Shown one piece after another: positions 41,460 to 50,714 of a stretch of DNA of 64,000 nt; positions within the stretch are counted from its first letter, which is position 1, and each line of letters opens with the position of its first letter. The position numbers were made by a program, and so were the translations under genes. The notes under the pieces were generated by a model. The model was not told where the DNA came from, made no database searches, and saw only the letters and a list, made by a program, of their open reading frames with translations. Origin of the DNA: Oscillospiraceae bacterium (lineage in GTDB: Bacteria; Bacillota; Clostridia; Oscillospirales; Ruminococcaceae); assembly GCA_900768125.1 (NCBI GenBank), contig CAAGBS010000061.1, forward strand, positions 1-64,000. Reading direction: 5' to 3'.

Positions 41460-42529
41460 TGGAAAGAAATCTGATGAAAGGCAACGAGGCTCTCGCCGAG
41501 GCGGCTATCCGCGCCGGCTGCAAGTGCTTTTTCGGCTACCCCATCACTCCCCAGACCGAGATATCCGCATATATGGCGAAGCGCATGCCGAAGGTCGGCG
41601 GCGTTTTCCTCCAGGCGGAGAGCGAGATCGCAGCTATAAACATGGTTTACGGCTGCGCAAGCTCCGGAGTAAGGTGCATGACTTCCAGTTCATCGCCGGG
41701 AATCTCGCTGAAGAGCGAGGGCGTGTCCTACATGGCGGGTTCTGATCTCCCCTGCGTTATCGTAAACGTCATGCGCGGCGGTCCCGGACTGGGCGGCATT
41801 CAGCCATCACAGAGCGACTACTGGCAGGCGACACGCGCGCTCGGACACGGCGATTTCCAGATACTTGTATTCGCTCCCTCCACTGTTCAGGAAATGGCTG
41901 ATTATATGGGCAGAGCGTTCGATGAGGCGGACAAGTACCGCATGCCTGCGATGATCCTCGCAGACGGACTGCTCGGTCAGATGATGGAGCCTGTCACATT
42001 CAAGGTGGACGAGATACAGCGCCACGACGCTTCCGAAAAGCCCTGGGCGACCAACGGCCACGGAAACAGGCGGAAGCACAACATAGTGAACTCCCTCTAC
42101 TTACAGGCTGAGGAGCTGGAGCGCCTGAATTTCGAGCGCTTTGAGCGCTACGAGACCGTGAAGAAAGAGCTTCACGAAGCCGAGCTTTACAGAACCGAGG
42201 ATGCTGAGATAGTCGTAGCCGCCTACGGCTCAGTCGCAAGACTGGCAAAGGCTGCGGTCGACCGCGCCCGCGAAGCCGGGATAAAAGCCGGACTTGTGCG
42301 CCCGATAACGCTGTGGCCGTTCCCGGTGCAGGAGATACGCGAAGCGTGCAGCAAAGCGAAGCGCGTACTCTGCGTGGAGATGTCCATGGGACAGATGGTC
42401 GATGATGTGAAGCTGGCGCTTGACTGCCGAATTCCGGTCGAGTTCTACGGAAGGACCGGCGGCGTAGTCCCGAAGCCGACTGCTATTTTTGAGCAGATAA
42501 AGCTCCTGAGCGAAAAGGAGGCTGAGTAA
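41459..42529 (+). CDS. vorB: 2-oxoacid:ferredoxin oxidoreductase, VorB/KorA-type subunit
   Basis: The 356-residue subunit starts at ATG 41459, overlapping the ferredoxin stop as TGATG, with GGAGGTGAA upstream. The pyrimidine-binding domain has MKGNEALAEAAIRAGCKCFFGYPITPQTE. The C-terminal transketolase-like domain has RPITLWPFP. With the beta, gamma and ferredoxin subunits it cleaves 2-oxoacids oxidatively to acyl-CoA and CO2. Annotators usually name this form VorB; branched-chain or 2-oxoglutarate preference cannot be decided here. Confidence 0.9.
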   Translation: MERNLMKGNEALAEAAIRAGCKCFFGYPITPQTEISAYMAKRMPKVGGVFLQAESEIAAINMVYGCASSGVRCMTSSSSPGISLKSEGVSYMAGSDLPCVIVNVMRGGPGLGGIQPSQSDYWQATRALGHGDFQILVFAPSTVQEMADYMGRAFDEADKYRMPAMILADGLLGQMMEPVTFKVDEIQRHDASEKPWATNGHGNRRKHNIVNSLYLQAEELERLNFERFERYETVKKELHEAELYRTEDAEIVVAAYGSVARLAKAAVDRAREAGIKAGLVRPITLWPFPVQEIREACSKAKRVLCVEMSMGQMVDDVKLALDCRIPVEFYGRTGGVVPKPTAIFEQIKLLSEKEAE

Positions 42530-42530
42530 C

Positions 42531-43271
42531 ATGCCGGAATTTAAGAAGCCGCATTCACTGACTGACGTTCCGTTCCATTACTGCCCGGGCTGCACCCACG
42601 GAATAGTCCACAGACTTGTAGCGGAGGTCATAGATGAAATGGGTATCGAGGGCGAGACCATCGGCGTATGCCCGGTCGGCTGCTCGGTAATGGCGTATGA
42701 CTACTTTGCCTGCGACATGATAGAAGCCGCTCACGGACGCGCTCCCGCAGTTGCGACCGGAGTAAAGCGCGGAAATCCGGACAAGTTCGTGTTCACCTAC
42801 CAGGGCGACGGCGACCTTGCGGCGATAGGCACCGCCGAGACTGTACACGCAGCCACCCGCGGTGAGAACATCACGGTAATATTCATAAACAACACTACCT
42901 ACGGCATGACCGGCGGTCAGATGGCGCCGACCACGCTACCCGGACAGGTCACTCAGACCACGCCCTACGGAAGAAATACCGATGTGGAGGGCTTCCCGGT
43001 GCGCGTGTGCGAGATGGTATCCACGCTTTCCGGCGTTGCGCTGGCTGAAAGGGTCACGGTGACTGACCCGGCGAATATCCGCAAGGCGAAAGCGGCTATC
43101 CGCAAGGGATTCGAGTTTCAGAAGAACAAGCAGGGCTTCTCGCTGATAGAGGTGCTTTCCACCTGCCCGACCAACTGGGGGCTGTCCCCGGTCGAGGCGA
43201 TAAAGTGGCTCAAGGAAAACATGGTGCCGTATTATCCCCTGGGAGTATTCAAGGAGGGCGCGATAAGATGA
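42531..43271 (+). CDS. 2-oxoacid:ferredoxin oxidoreductase, thiamin-diphosphate subunit
   Basis: The 246-residue beta subunit has the start HYCPGCTHGIVHRL, with two Cys and a His in the usual place, then GDGDLAAIGTAE and NNTTYGMTGGQMAPTT, the thiamin-diphosphate/Mg site (GDGD...NN). The conserved C-terminal half is present. It is 1 base after the preceding subunit gene and overlaps the next by 4. Confidence 0.92.
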   Translation: MPEFKKPHSLTDVPFHYCPGCTHGIVHRLVAEVIDEMGIEGETIGVCPVGCSVMAYDYFACDMIEAAHGRAPAVATGVKRGNPDKFVFTYQGDGDLAAIGTAETVHAATRGENITVIFINNTTYGMTGGQMAPTTLPGQVTQTTPYGRNTDVEGFPVRVCEMVSTLSGVALAERVTVTDPANIRKAKAAIRKGFEFQKNKQGFSLIEVLSTCPTNWGLSPVEAIKWLKENMVPYYPLGVFKEGAIR

Positions 43272-43798
43272 CGACTGAAACGATATTTGCAGGCTTCGGC
43301 GGACAGGGAATACTGTTCGCGGGGAAGCTGCTTGCCTACCTCGGATTATACCAGGACAAGCAGGTGTCATGGCTGCCGTCCTACGGTCCGGAAATGCGCG
43401 GCGGTACTGCAAACTGCACCGTCTGCCTCAGCGACCGGGCGATAGGCTCCCCGTACGTCACCGACCCGGATATCCTGGTTGCGATGAACGGCCCCAGCTA
43501 CGAAAAGTTCATCGACTCAGTGAAGCCCGGCGGGATAGCGATAATAGACAGCACGCTCGTCACCGAGGAGTGCACCCGCACCGATATCCGCAGCTTCCGC
43601 ATTCCGTCCACCGCGCTCGCGGCTGAGAACGGACTCAACGGCATGGCGAACATAATCCTTGTCGGAAAGCTCCTGAAAGAGACCGGATTCGCGGTGCTGG
43701 AGGCAGTACGCCCGGTGCTTGAAAAGATAATCCCCCCGAAGAAAGCCGACCTCATCGACGCCAACATGAAGGCTCTCGCAATAGGAATGGCACTTTAA
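43268..43798 (+). CDS. 2-oxoacid:ferredoxin oxidoreductase, gamma subunit
   Basis: The 176-residue subunit starts at ATG 43268 in an ATGA overlap. It opens with IFAGFGGQGILFAGKLLAYL and has SYGPEMRGGTANCTV, both hallmarks of the gamma domain. It completes a four-subunit enzyme in the order delta-alpha-beta-gamma. Confidence 0.92.
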   Translation: MTTETIFAGFGGQGILFAGKLLAYLGLYQDKQVSWLPSYGPEMRGGTANCTVCLSDRAIGSPYVTDPDILVAMNGPSYEKFIDSVKPGGIAIIDSTLVTEECTRTDIRSFRIPSTALAAENGLNGMANIILVGKLLKETGFAVLEAVRPVLEKIIPPKKADLIDANMKALAIGMAL

Positions 43799-43805
43799 CT
43801 ATCCG

Positions 43806-43836
43806 CGCGCCCGCTCACAAACCGGGCGCGTTCTTT
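43806..43836 (+). terminator. Terminator after the oxidoreductase operon
   Basis: CGCGCCCG (43806-43813) pairs perfectly with CGGGCGCG (43823-43830), followed by TTCTTT. Confidence 0.75.
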
Positions 43837-43848
43837 ATCGGAGGAAAA

Positions 43849-44610
43849 ATGAGAAAATCGCGTTTTCACCCTGCGCAGCTTGCCGTGACTGTATTTGCGG
43901 CGGTAATGCTCGTGTGGTTCTGCCTGCCGGGGTTCTTCAATGCCGGGACTTTCCTCGGCGTTCTGCTGAGCCTGCTTATGGCGGCGGGCGCACTGCTGTT
44001 CCCGATTATAGCAAAGGCTGTGAAATGGCTCTGGAAGCGCATTCCCGGCAGGTCGGCGCTCTGCGCGCTGGGGGCGGTGGTACTGCTGTTCCTGGGATAT
44101 CTCGGGTTCTGCGGCGTCCAGATGGCGAGGTACACGGCGCGGCCGCTGGAGCAGGTGAAAGCGGTCATGATACTCGGCTGCCAGGTGCACGGGATAACCC
44201 CCGGCGGCGAACTTGTCAGCCGAATGCAGACCGCGCTCCCGCTTATCAAGAATAATCCGGAAATCCCGGTGATAGTCAGCGGCGGTCAGGGCAGGGGAGA
44301 AGCGGTCACGGAAGCGGACGCGATGAAAGAATGGCTGATCGCAAACGGAGTCCCGGAAAGCAGAATTTATACCGAGGAGCAGTCGCACTCCACGCTGACA
44401 AACTTCGAGTACTCCGCGCCAATTCTGAAAGAACTGGGAATCACAGACGGCATAGCGGTAGTCACCAACGATTTCCACCAGTACCGCGCGGATATCTACG
44501 CCGCAAGGGAGGGCTTGTCGGTGGGGCATTACTCTTCAGCCACCCGCCCGCTGGTTTTTCCGAATTACATTATCAGGGAACTTGCAGCTTTATGCTTTGT
44601 GTGGCGTTAA
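43849..44610 (+). CDS. DUF218 membrane protein (ElyC/SanA/YdcF family)
   Basis: The 253-residue protein has three N-terminal hydrophobic spans (to about residue 95), then a DUF218 domain: AVMILGCQVHGITPGGELVSRM, VIVSGGQGRGEAVTEADAMKEWL and AVVTNDFHQYRA. Relatives affect envelope integrity and polymer synthesis, but the reaction is not known. GGAGG precedes the ATG. Confidence 0.88.
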   Translation: MRKSRFHPAQLAVTVFAAVMLVWFCLPGFFNAGTFLGVLLSLLMAAGALLFPIIAKAVKWLWKRIPGRSALCALGAVVLLFLGYLGFCGVQMARYTARPLEQVKAVMILGCQVHGITPGGELVSRMQTALPLIKNNPEIPVIVSGGQGRGEAVTEADAMKEWLIANGVPESRIYTEEQSHSTLTNFEYSAPILKELGITDGIAVVTNDFHQYRADIYAAREGLSVGHYSSATRPLVFPNYIIRELAALCFVWR

Positions 44611-44626
44611 AATTAAGTAAACTGTA

Positions 44627-44655
44627 TTGCAAATAAGCCGGATTTGTGGTATAAT
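44627..44655 (+). promoter_or_regulatory. Promoter of the DnaD/DnaI-like operon
   Basis: TTGCAA (44627-44632) and TATAAT (44650-44655) have a 17-base spacer. Confidence 0.65.
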
Positions 44656-44686
44656 AAATTCACAGTAATTGAGAAAAGGTGAGCAG

Positions 44687-45694
44687 ATGAACTATTCACT
44701 AGACGCGGGCGCATGGAACAGCGTATTCGCAGTGCCTGCCGGTGTTGTCGATAAATACATAAAGCTGGCGGACGGCGCAAGCCTGAAGCTGCTGCTTTAC
44801 CTGCTGCGCCACGGCGGCGAAAGCTTCACGGAGGAGCAGCTGAAATCAGCGCTGGGTATCCACCGCGACGGCGAACTTGAGGACGCGGCGATGTTCTGGT
44901 TTCAGCGGGGAATCATACGCATGGACGAGGGCGAGCTTACCCCGACCGACGATTCCGCGCAGGAGCGCCTGCCGGAAGCCGCCGAGCCGGAGCCTGAGAG
45001 ACAGTCCGCTTCCAGCCTGCGCAGAGTGGCTGTGAACAACGGCTCCGCGATATACACCGCCGGAGACATAGCCCAGCGGATAAAGACCGATTCTGCTATC
45101 GAATTTCTTTTCAAAGAAGCTCAGCAGCTATACGGCAGACCGCTGAAAAATCCGGAAAGCCGTACGATAATCCAGCTGACTGATTTCTACGGGCTCCCCG
45201 CCGAGGTCGCGGTAATGCTGATGAAATACTGCTTCCGCATAGGGAAGACCACCTCGAACTATATCCTCACCATCGCGCAGGACTGGGTAAACGAGAATAT
45301 CCGCACCGTTGACGATGCCGACATGCACCTCCAGAAGCTGGAAAAGCGCTTCAGCGTCGAGGAGCACCTCCGCCAGGCGATGGATATGAAGACCTCGTTC
45401 TCACCGAATCAGCTTGCGTTTATCAAGACCTGGACGGAGGAGTGGGGCTTCGGCGAGGACATGATAATTCTAGCGTACCAGATAACGCTGGACAACAAGG
45501 GTTCGCTGAATTTCAACTACACCAACAAGATACTCGAAAACTGGAAAAAGGACGGCATTTATACCACAGATGACGCCAAGCGCAGTAACGAGGAATTTCG
45601 GAATAAATACCGCAAGAAGCCGGAAAACAATACGGCTGATTCTTCCATCGACATGAACGATGTGATGGAGGAGCTGCGCAGACAGTACCAGTGA
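44687..45694 (+). CDS. DnaD-like primosome protein
   Basis: The 335-residue protein starts at ATG 44687 with AAAGGTGAG upstream; the frame is open 6 codons further. An N-terminal winged-helix-like part (SLKLLLYLLRHGGESFTEEQLKSAL) is followed by two DnaD/DDBH2 units (IEFLFKEAQQLYGRPL...YILTIAQDW and FIKTWTEEWGFGEDM...YTNKILENW), each ending in the YxxxILxxW motif. It should help load the DnaB helicase. The loader ATPase gene is 13 bases downstream. Confidence 0.88.
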   Translation: MNYSLDAGAWNSVFAVPAGVVDKYIKLADGASLKLLLYLLRHGGESFTEEQLKSALGIHRDGELEDAAMFWFQRGIIRMDEGELTPTDDSAQERLPEAAEPEPERQSASSLRRVAVNNGSAIYTAGDIAQRIKTDSAIEFLFKEAQQLYGRPLKNPESRTIIQLTDFYGLPAEVAVMLMKYCFRIGKTTSNYILTIAQDWVNENIRTVDDADMHLQKLEKRFSVEEHLRQAMDMKTSFSPNQLAFIKTWTEEWGFGEDMIILAYQITLDNKGSLNFNYTNKILENWKKDGIYTTDDAKRSNEEFRNKYRKKPENNTADSSIDMNDVMEELRRQYQ

Positions 45695-45707
45695 GAGAGG
45701 GTAACGC

Positions 45708-46685
45708 ATGTCTTACAATGAGGATTACTTCAACATAGCGCTGGCAAAGCTGGAGGAGCGCCGGAGGGTCAACCGCCTGGAAAGCGATATGCGACGCTCC
45801 GAGGTGGAAACAAAGATACCGGAGTACCGCACGCTGAGCCAGAAGCTTGGCGAGACCGGCGGAAAGCTCGTGGCGCTGATAATGCGCGGCGGGGATACCT
45901 CCGCGGAACTTGCGAAGCTGGAGCGCGAGAACACCGAAACGCAGAAGCGGCTTGCCGAACTGCTCTACGAAAACGGCTACCCGCAGGATTACCTCGAGCC
46001 TGTCTACACCTGCCCGATATGCAGGGATAAGGGAATAGTCAACAACCAGTGGTGCAGCTGCTTCAACAAGCTGCTGATGGAGGAGACCGCCCGCGAACTT
46101 AACCAGAACTCCCCGCTGAAACTCAGCACGTTCGAAAGCTTCCGCGTAGACCTCTACCCGGACGTGATAAATCCCATCATGAAAGTGTCGGAGCGCAGCA
46201 TAATGCAGCGAAATTTCGATTACTGCAAAAGTTACGCTGAGAACTTCACGCCCGCAAGCGAGGGCATTCTGATGACCGGCGCCACCGGGCTTGGAAAGAC
46301 GCACCTCTCGCTCGCGATAGCTTCAAAGGTGCTGGAAAAGGGCTATACTGTCATCTACGGCTCTGCGCCGGAACTTCTCCACACGCTGGAGCGGGAGCAC
46401 TTCGGGAAGTCCTCGAAGGATACGATGTCCGCGCTGACCGGCTGCGACCTGCTGATTTTCGACGACCTCGGCGCCGAGACGGACAAGCCGCTGTACGATT
46501 CGCTTATCTACGAGATAATCAATTCCAGGATATGCCGGAGCCTGCCGATGATAGTCAGCACGAATTACAACACCACCGAACTTCAGAAGCACTACGCGGA
46601 CAAGATATGCTCGCGGCTGCTGAGCTTCCGGCTGATGGCGTTCTTCGGAAACGATATCCGCAGGGTGCTGAAAAAGCAGAGATAA
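45708..46685 (+). CDS. DnaC/DnaI-like helicase loader ATPase
   Basis: The 325-residue protein has an N-terminal coiled segment, a zinc motif CPICRDKGIVNNQWCSC (about residue 103), and an AAA+ domain with Walker A GATGLGKTHL (about 191-200) and Walker B LLIFDDLGAE. It should load the DnaB helicase at 34.7 kb together with the DnaD-like protein. Confidence 0.9.
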   Translation: MSYNEDYFNIALAKLEERRRVNRLESDMRRSEVETKIPEYRTLSQKLGETGGKLVALIMRGGDTSAELAKLERENTETQKRLAELLYENGYPQDYLEPVYTCPICRDKGIVNNQWCSCFNKLLMEETARELNQNSPLKLSTFESFRVDLYPDVINPIMKVSERSIMQRNFDYCKSYAENFTPASEGILMTGATGLGKTHLSLAIASKVLEKGYTVIYGSAPELLHTLEREHFGKSSKDTMSALTGCDLLIFDDLGAETDKPLYDSLIYEIINSRICRSLPMIVSTNYNTTELQKHYADKICSRLLSFRLMAFFGNDIRRVLKKQR

Positions 46686-46730
46686 TGAACCAAGCTGCAC
46701 ATGCAGAATTAAATACTGGAGGTAACTAAA

Positions 46731-47816
46731 ATGGGAAAACTCAGAGTTGGCATGCTCACTAGCGGCGGCGACTGCCCCGGACTCAACGCGACTATCCGCG
46801 GCGCGGCAAAGGCTATCTACGAGACATTTGGCGAGGACAAGGTGGAGATAATCGGTATCCACGACGGATATCACGGGCTTATCCACGGCGTTTACAAGTC
46901 AATGCAGCCTTCCGATTTTTCGGGAATACTCACTCAGGGCGGCACAATACTCGGCACCAAGCGCACTCCGTTCAAGATGATGCAGATAATCGAGGACGAC
47001 AAGGTGGACAAGGTCAAAGAAATGAAGGATACCTACAAGGACCTCAAGCTCGACTGCCTGTTCACCCTCGGCGGAAACGGCACCCATAAGACCGCAAACA
47101 TGCTCTCCGAGGAGGGACTGAACGTCATCGGGCTTCCGAAGACCATCGACAACGATATCTTCGGCACTGACGTTACGTTCGGATTCCATTCCGCAGTAGA
47201 CATCGGAACCGAGGTCATCGACCGTATCCACACCACCGCAAATTCCCACAGCCGCGTTATGGTCATTGAAATAATGGGCAACAAGGCTGGCTGGCTGACC
47301 CTCTACAGCGGTCTCGCAGGCGGCGCGGACATCATTCTGCTGCCGGAGATACCCTACGATATCGACAAGGTAGCCCAGGCATGCCAGAAGCGCGCCGAAG
47401 CCGGAAAGAACTTCTCGATTCTAGCGGTTGCCGAGGGCTGCTTTGACGTAAATGAAGCGAAGATGAAGAAAAAAGAGCGTGCAAGGCTCCGTGCTGAGGC
47501 AGGCTACACGACCGCGACTGCCCGCATAGCCAAGGATATCGAATCGAAGACCGGCCTTGAGACCCGCACGGTCGTCCCCGGTCACATGCTACGCGGCGGA
47601 AGCCCCTCCGCCTACGACCGAATACTTGCAACGCAGTTCGGCGCACATGCCGCACAGCTGCTGAAAAACGGAAAGTTCGGCTATACAGTTGCGATGGTAG
47701 ACGGAAAGATAACCGAAAACCTGCTGGGAGACGTTGCGATGAAGACTAAGTTCGTCCCCGTGGACTGCAAGATGGTGAAGACCGCAAAGGATATCGGAAT
47801 TTCGTTCGGCGACTGA
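46731..47816 (+). CDS. 6-phosphofructokinase, ATP-type candidate
   Basis: The 361-residue enzyme has RVGMLTSGGDCPGLNATIRG, LGGNGTHKTA (near 113), PKTIDND and VIEIMGNKAGWL. The Gly in GGNGT, at the place where pyrophosphate enzymes have Asp, favours ATP as phosphoryl donor, although the usual GGDGS is altered to GGNGT. GGAGGT precedes the ATG. It probably forms the glycolytic pair with the PPi-type enzyme 132 bases downstream. Confidence 0.88.
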   Translation: MGKLRVGMLTSGGDCPGLNATIRGAAKAIYETFGEDKVEIIGIHDGYHGLIHGVYKSMQPSDFSGILTQGGTILGTKRTPFKMMQIIEDDKVDKVKEMKDTYKDLKLDCLFTLGGNGTHKTANMLSEEGLNVIGLPKTIDNDIFGTDVTFGFHSAVDIGTEVIDRIHTTANSHSRVMVIEIMGNKAGWLTLYSGLAGGADIILLPEIPYDIDKVAQACQKRAEAGKNFSILAVAEGCFDVNEAKMKKKERARLRAEAGYTTATARIAKDIESKTGLETRTVVPGHMLRGGSPSAYDRILATQFGAHAAQLLKNGKFGYTVAMVDGKITENLLGDVAMKTKFVPVDCKMVKTAKDIGISFGD

Positions 47817-47832
47817 TTTTCACACATATTAT

Positions 47833-47862
47833 AAAAGGACAGAGTTTTTCTGTCCTTTTTTG
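47833..47862 (+). terminator. Terminator between the two phosphofructokinase genes
   Basis: AAAAGGACAG (47833-47842) pairs perfectly with CTGTCCTTTT (47850-47859), then more T. The two genes are therefore likely separate transcripts. Confidence 0.8.
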
Positions 47863-47947
47863 TTTAATACGGCTATTGAATATTATTGTAGAATATGCTA
47901 AAATTATATAAGGATTTACCCGATGAATAAAACCAGGAGGACACAAG

Positions 47948-49153
47948 ATGTTCAACGTAGCAGTAGCACAGTCCGGAGGACCCACCGCAGCAATAAACGC
48001 CAGCCTTACAGGAGTTTTCAACGGAGCGGAGCAGGATCCGGACGTTGACGAGATATACGGAGCGGAAAACGGCATAGAGGGGATAATCGGCGACCGCCTG
48101 CTGAATCTTCGCAGCATACTGATGGACGAGCACGACAAGCACCTGCTCATGACAACGCCGTCAACGATACTCGGCTCCTGCCGCTTCAAGCTGAAGGACT
48201 GGCACGATGACGAGACCGATTACCTCCGCATAACCGAGGTCTTCAACCGCCACAATATCCGCGCATTCTTCTATATCGGCGGCAACGACTCAATGGATAC
48301 GGTCATGAAGCTGAACAGCTACTTCATCGAAAAGGATATCCGCATAAAGGTGGTCGGTGTGCCGAAGACCATCGACAACGACGTTACCGAGACCGACCAC
48401 ACCCCGGGCTTCGGCTCTGCGGCAAAATACGTTGCGTGCTCCCTGCAGGAGATAATCCGCGACAGCCGCGTTTATTCTATCCCGTCCGTCACCATCGTTG
48501 AAATAATGGGCAGGGACGCCGGCTGGCTCACCGCAAGTTCCTGCGTCCTCCGCGCGAACGGAGAGCCGGCGCCGCACCTTATCTACCTCCCGGAGGGCGA
48601 GTTTTCGCCTGAAAAGTACATTGAGGACGTGAGAAAGGCTCAGCTGCGGTATAAGGCAGTGCTGGTTGCGGTCTCCGAGGGGATAACATACGGAAAAAGC
48701 TCGTCAGAAGTTGTGGACGCGTTCGGCCACAAGTATCTTTCCGGCGTAGGCAAGTGGCTGGAGGGCTACACAAAGGACCACCTTGGCTGCAAAGTGCGCT
48801 CCATCGAACTTAACGTAATGCAGCGCTGCAGTTCCCATATAGCTTCGCTGACCGACCTCAACGAAGCCGAGCGTATCGGCAGGGAAGCGGTGAAAGCCGC
48901 GCTCAGCTACGGAGAAAGCGGCGTGATGATGGCGTTCCGCAGGATAAGCAACAACCCCTACCGCGTTGAGATAGTGGCTGCCGACATCACGAAGGTCGCG
49001 AACCAGGAGAAAAAGTTCCCCCGGGAGTGGATAAATCCCGAGGGCAACAATGTAACGGTAGACGCGCTGAATTACTTCCTCCCGCTGATACAGGGCGAAC
49101 CCGAGCTGGAGTACAGAAACGGTATCCCGGTACACTTCCGTCTTGACCAGTGA
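47948..49153 (+). CDS. Pyrophosphate-type phosphofructokinase
   Basis: The 401-residue enzyme has VAVAQSGGPTAAINASL, YIGGNDSMDT (near 112), PKTIDNDVTETDHTPGFGSAAKY and VEIMGRDAGWL. Asp in GGNDS is the residue that marks PPi-dependent enzymes by blocking the ATP alpha-phosphate position. It would make the step reversible and save ATP. GGAGG precedes the ATG. Its stop directly abuts the stop of the convergent ImmA-like gene. Confidence 0.88.
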   Translation: MFNVAVAQSGGPTAAINASLTGVFNGAEQDPDVDEIYGAENGIEGIIGDRLLNLRSILMDEHDKHLLMTTPSTILGSCRFKLKDWHDDETDYLRITEVFNRHNIRAFFYIGGNDSMDTVMKLNSYFIEKDIRIKVVGVPKTIDNDVTETDHTPGFGSAAKYVACSLQEIIRDSRVYSIPSVTIVEIMGRDAGWLTASSCVLRANGEPAPHLIYLPEGEFSPEKYIEDVRKAQLRYKAVLVAVSEGITYGKSSSEVVDAFGHKYLSGVGKWLEGYTKDHLGCKVRSIELNVMQRCSSHIASLTDLNEAERIGREAVKAALSYGESGVMMAFRRISNNPYRVEIVAADITKVANQEKKFPREWINPEGNNVTVDALNYFLPLIQGEPELEYRNGIPVHFRLDQ

Positions 49154-49822
49154 CTATATCGCCATAGGCTGGCGGGCACGTCTTATCAGATATTTCTCGT
49201 AGTCGTCGTGCCGCGACCGGGACATTATGTAGCTTCCGATGAATGGCACAAAGCTGTAGAATAATTCGCGCTCCTCCTCGCTTTTCAGGAAAACTGATTC
49301 GGCGGGGAGGGCTTTTTGTCTCAGCCCCAGCCGGTAGGAGTCGTCCTGCATGCGCCTCAGCCGCGAAAGCTCCTGGAATCTGAACTCCGCCGCCTGCCGC
49401 GAGATACCGCACAGCTTTTCTATCTCCATCGCGGAGGACACGCCGCAGAAGTGCAGTACGGTGAGCGGCGCGAGAAGTTCTGCGGCGAAGCTGTCAGCCT
49501 CGCGCTCCTGCTCGTCTGTCACCAGCGCAGGCGGGTCGGTGATGTGCCCGCACAGCAGGTGTCCGACTTCATGCGCGGCAGTCCACTTGCGGCGTGGCGC
49601 GTAGCAAAGCTGGCTGTTGAGCACCGCGACCATCTGTCCATCAATGACGGTGCTGAATCCCGCGTAGCTGACCTTGCGGAAAAGATCGCCGAGACTGCAC
49701 TGAAACAGCTTTCGGAAAGCGGCGTAGTCAGTCATCTTGATGTCCATATGCGCGGCTACCTCGCTCACGCTGACGGGCAGGGAAGATATGCCGCATTTGA
49801 TAAGTACCTGTGTTCCGTTCAT
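49154..49822 (-). CDS. ImmA/IrrE-type zinc metallopeptidase
   Basis: The 222-residue protein starts at the ATG at 49822 with GGAGGT upstream; the frame is open 10 codons further. It has zinc motif AAHEVGHLLCGH and downstream EREADSFAAELLAP, with the third ligand Glu, as in ImmA and IrrE, which cleave their partner repressors. The partner is the XRE protein encoded 1 base upstream. Confidence 0.88.
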   Translation of the reverse strand: MNGTQVLIKCGISSLPVSVSEVAAHMDIKMTDYAAFRKLFQCSLGDLFRKVSYAGFSTVIDGQMVAVLNSQLCYAPRRKWTAAHEVGHLLCGHITDPPALVTDEQEREADSFAAELLAPLTVLHFCGVSSAMEIEKLCGISRQAAEFRFQELSRLRRMQDDSYRLGLRQKALPAESVFLKSEEERELFYSFVPFIGSYIMSRSRHDDYEKYLIRRARQPMAI

Positions 49823-49823
49823 G

Positions 49824-50255
49824 TCAGACCTCCTTGTAGTCCGGCAGGTCAAGGACGCTTCCCACGCCCGGCCGCTTTTCTAGGCGCATGGGCTGCGGGG
49901 AAGCCTCCTTGCTGAAGCTTCTCGCTGCGACCATCACCAGTGACTCGGTGCAGCGCTGGTATTCTATTTCTGTGCAGGCGTCCACCAGTTCGCGGCCATG
50001 CTCGTCCAGTTCGAGATATTTCTTCAGATGTATCTGCCCCGGCGCTTTCGCGGCGTCGAACTGGTCGGCGAATATCTCGTTCGGCTCGCAGTTCAGCGCG
50101 CTGAACAATTTGTAGAGCACTTCCTCCCTCGGGTGGCTGAAATCCCGCTCGTAATTCCCGACCGCCGAGGGCGTGACCCCGATTCGCCGCGCAAGATCCT
50201 CCTGAGTTATCCCCATGCGTTCCCGCAGTTCCTTGATACGTTTTCCGATTCCCAT
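49824..50255 (-). CDS. XRE-family repressor
   Basis: The 143-residue protein has an N-terminal helix-turn-helix (IKELRERMGITQEDLARRIGVTPSAVGNYERD) and a C-terminal half without a recognised domain. It pairs with the ImmA-like peptidase, as in ICEBs1-type and phage-type switches. It is probably expressed from the promoter at 50715-50744, whose spacer holds a dyad. Confidence 0.87.
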   Translation of the reverse strand: MGIGKRIKELRERMGITQEDLARRIGVTPSAVGNYERDFSHPREEVLYKLFSALNCEPNEIFADQFDAAKAPGQIHLKKYLELDEHGRELVDACTEIEYQRCTESLVMVAARSFSKEASPQPMRLEKRPGVGSVLDLPDYKEV

Positions 50256-50267
50256 AATATTACTCCT

Positions 50268-50669
50268 TTACATTGCCATGCCGTCGCCGAACCGCCGCTG
50301 CAGCTTGTCCAGCGCGCTTTTTCTAAGCAGGAATACCCTGCGCTCGCTCATGAACATGTCGTTCGCGATCCTCTGCCAGCTTTTTCCGAGTATGTAGTAG
50401 CTTTCGATGACATTGCGCTCCTCCCCGGTCAGGAAGCTGATGTACGTCAGCGCTTCCGCCTTTGCGTCGCACAGCCTGTCTATAGTGTCGTTGACCTCAT
50501 GCTCCAGCTTCACAAGCTTCTTGACTATCTGCGCGGCGTAATCGCTGGATTCGACCGCCCTTTTCATTATACGGTGGAGCTGTTCTATATGTTCTATCTG
50601 AGTTCTGACTTCGAACTCCGTTGTGCGTGCACGTTCCAGCACGCCTGTTACATCTGCCATGCCTTTCAC
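50268..50669 (-). CDS. Phage-type sigma-like protein (DUF1492/ArpU-like)
   Basis: The 133-residue protein is helical in its first 90 residues and ends with a sigma-70 region-4-like helix-turn-helix (VIESYYILGKSWQRIANDMFMSERRVFLLRKSALDKL). Such proteins activate late phage genes. It lies 12 bases before the XRE gene. The start could be the second Met (residue 4). No other phage gene is nearby, so this is a remnant or a domesticated module. Confidence 0.72.
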   Translation of the reverse strand: MKGMADVTGVLERARTTEFEVRTQIEHIEQLHRIMKRAVESSDYAAQIVKKLVKLEHEVNDTIDRLCDAKAEALTYISFLTGEERNVIESYYILGKSWQRIANDMFMSERRVFLLRKSALDKLQRRFGDGMAM

Positions 50670-50714
50670 TCCTGTTCTTGATTTTCAAATTCATGCACGA
50701 AATCTTATGTGAAC

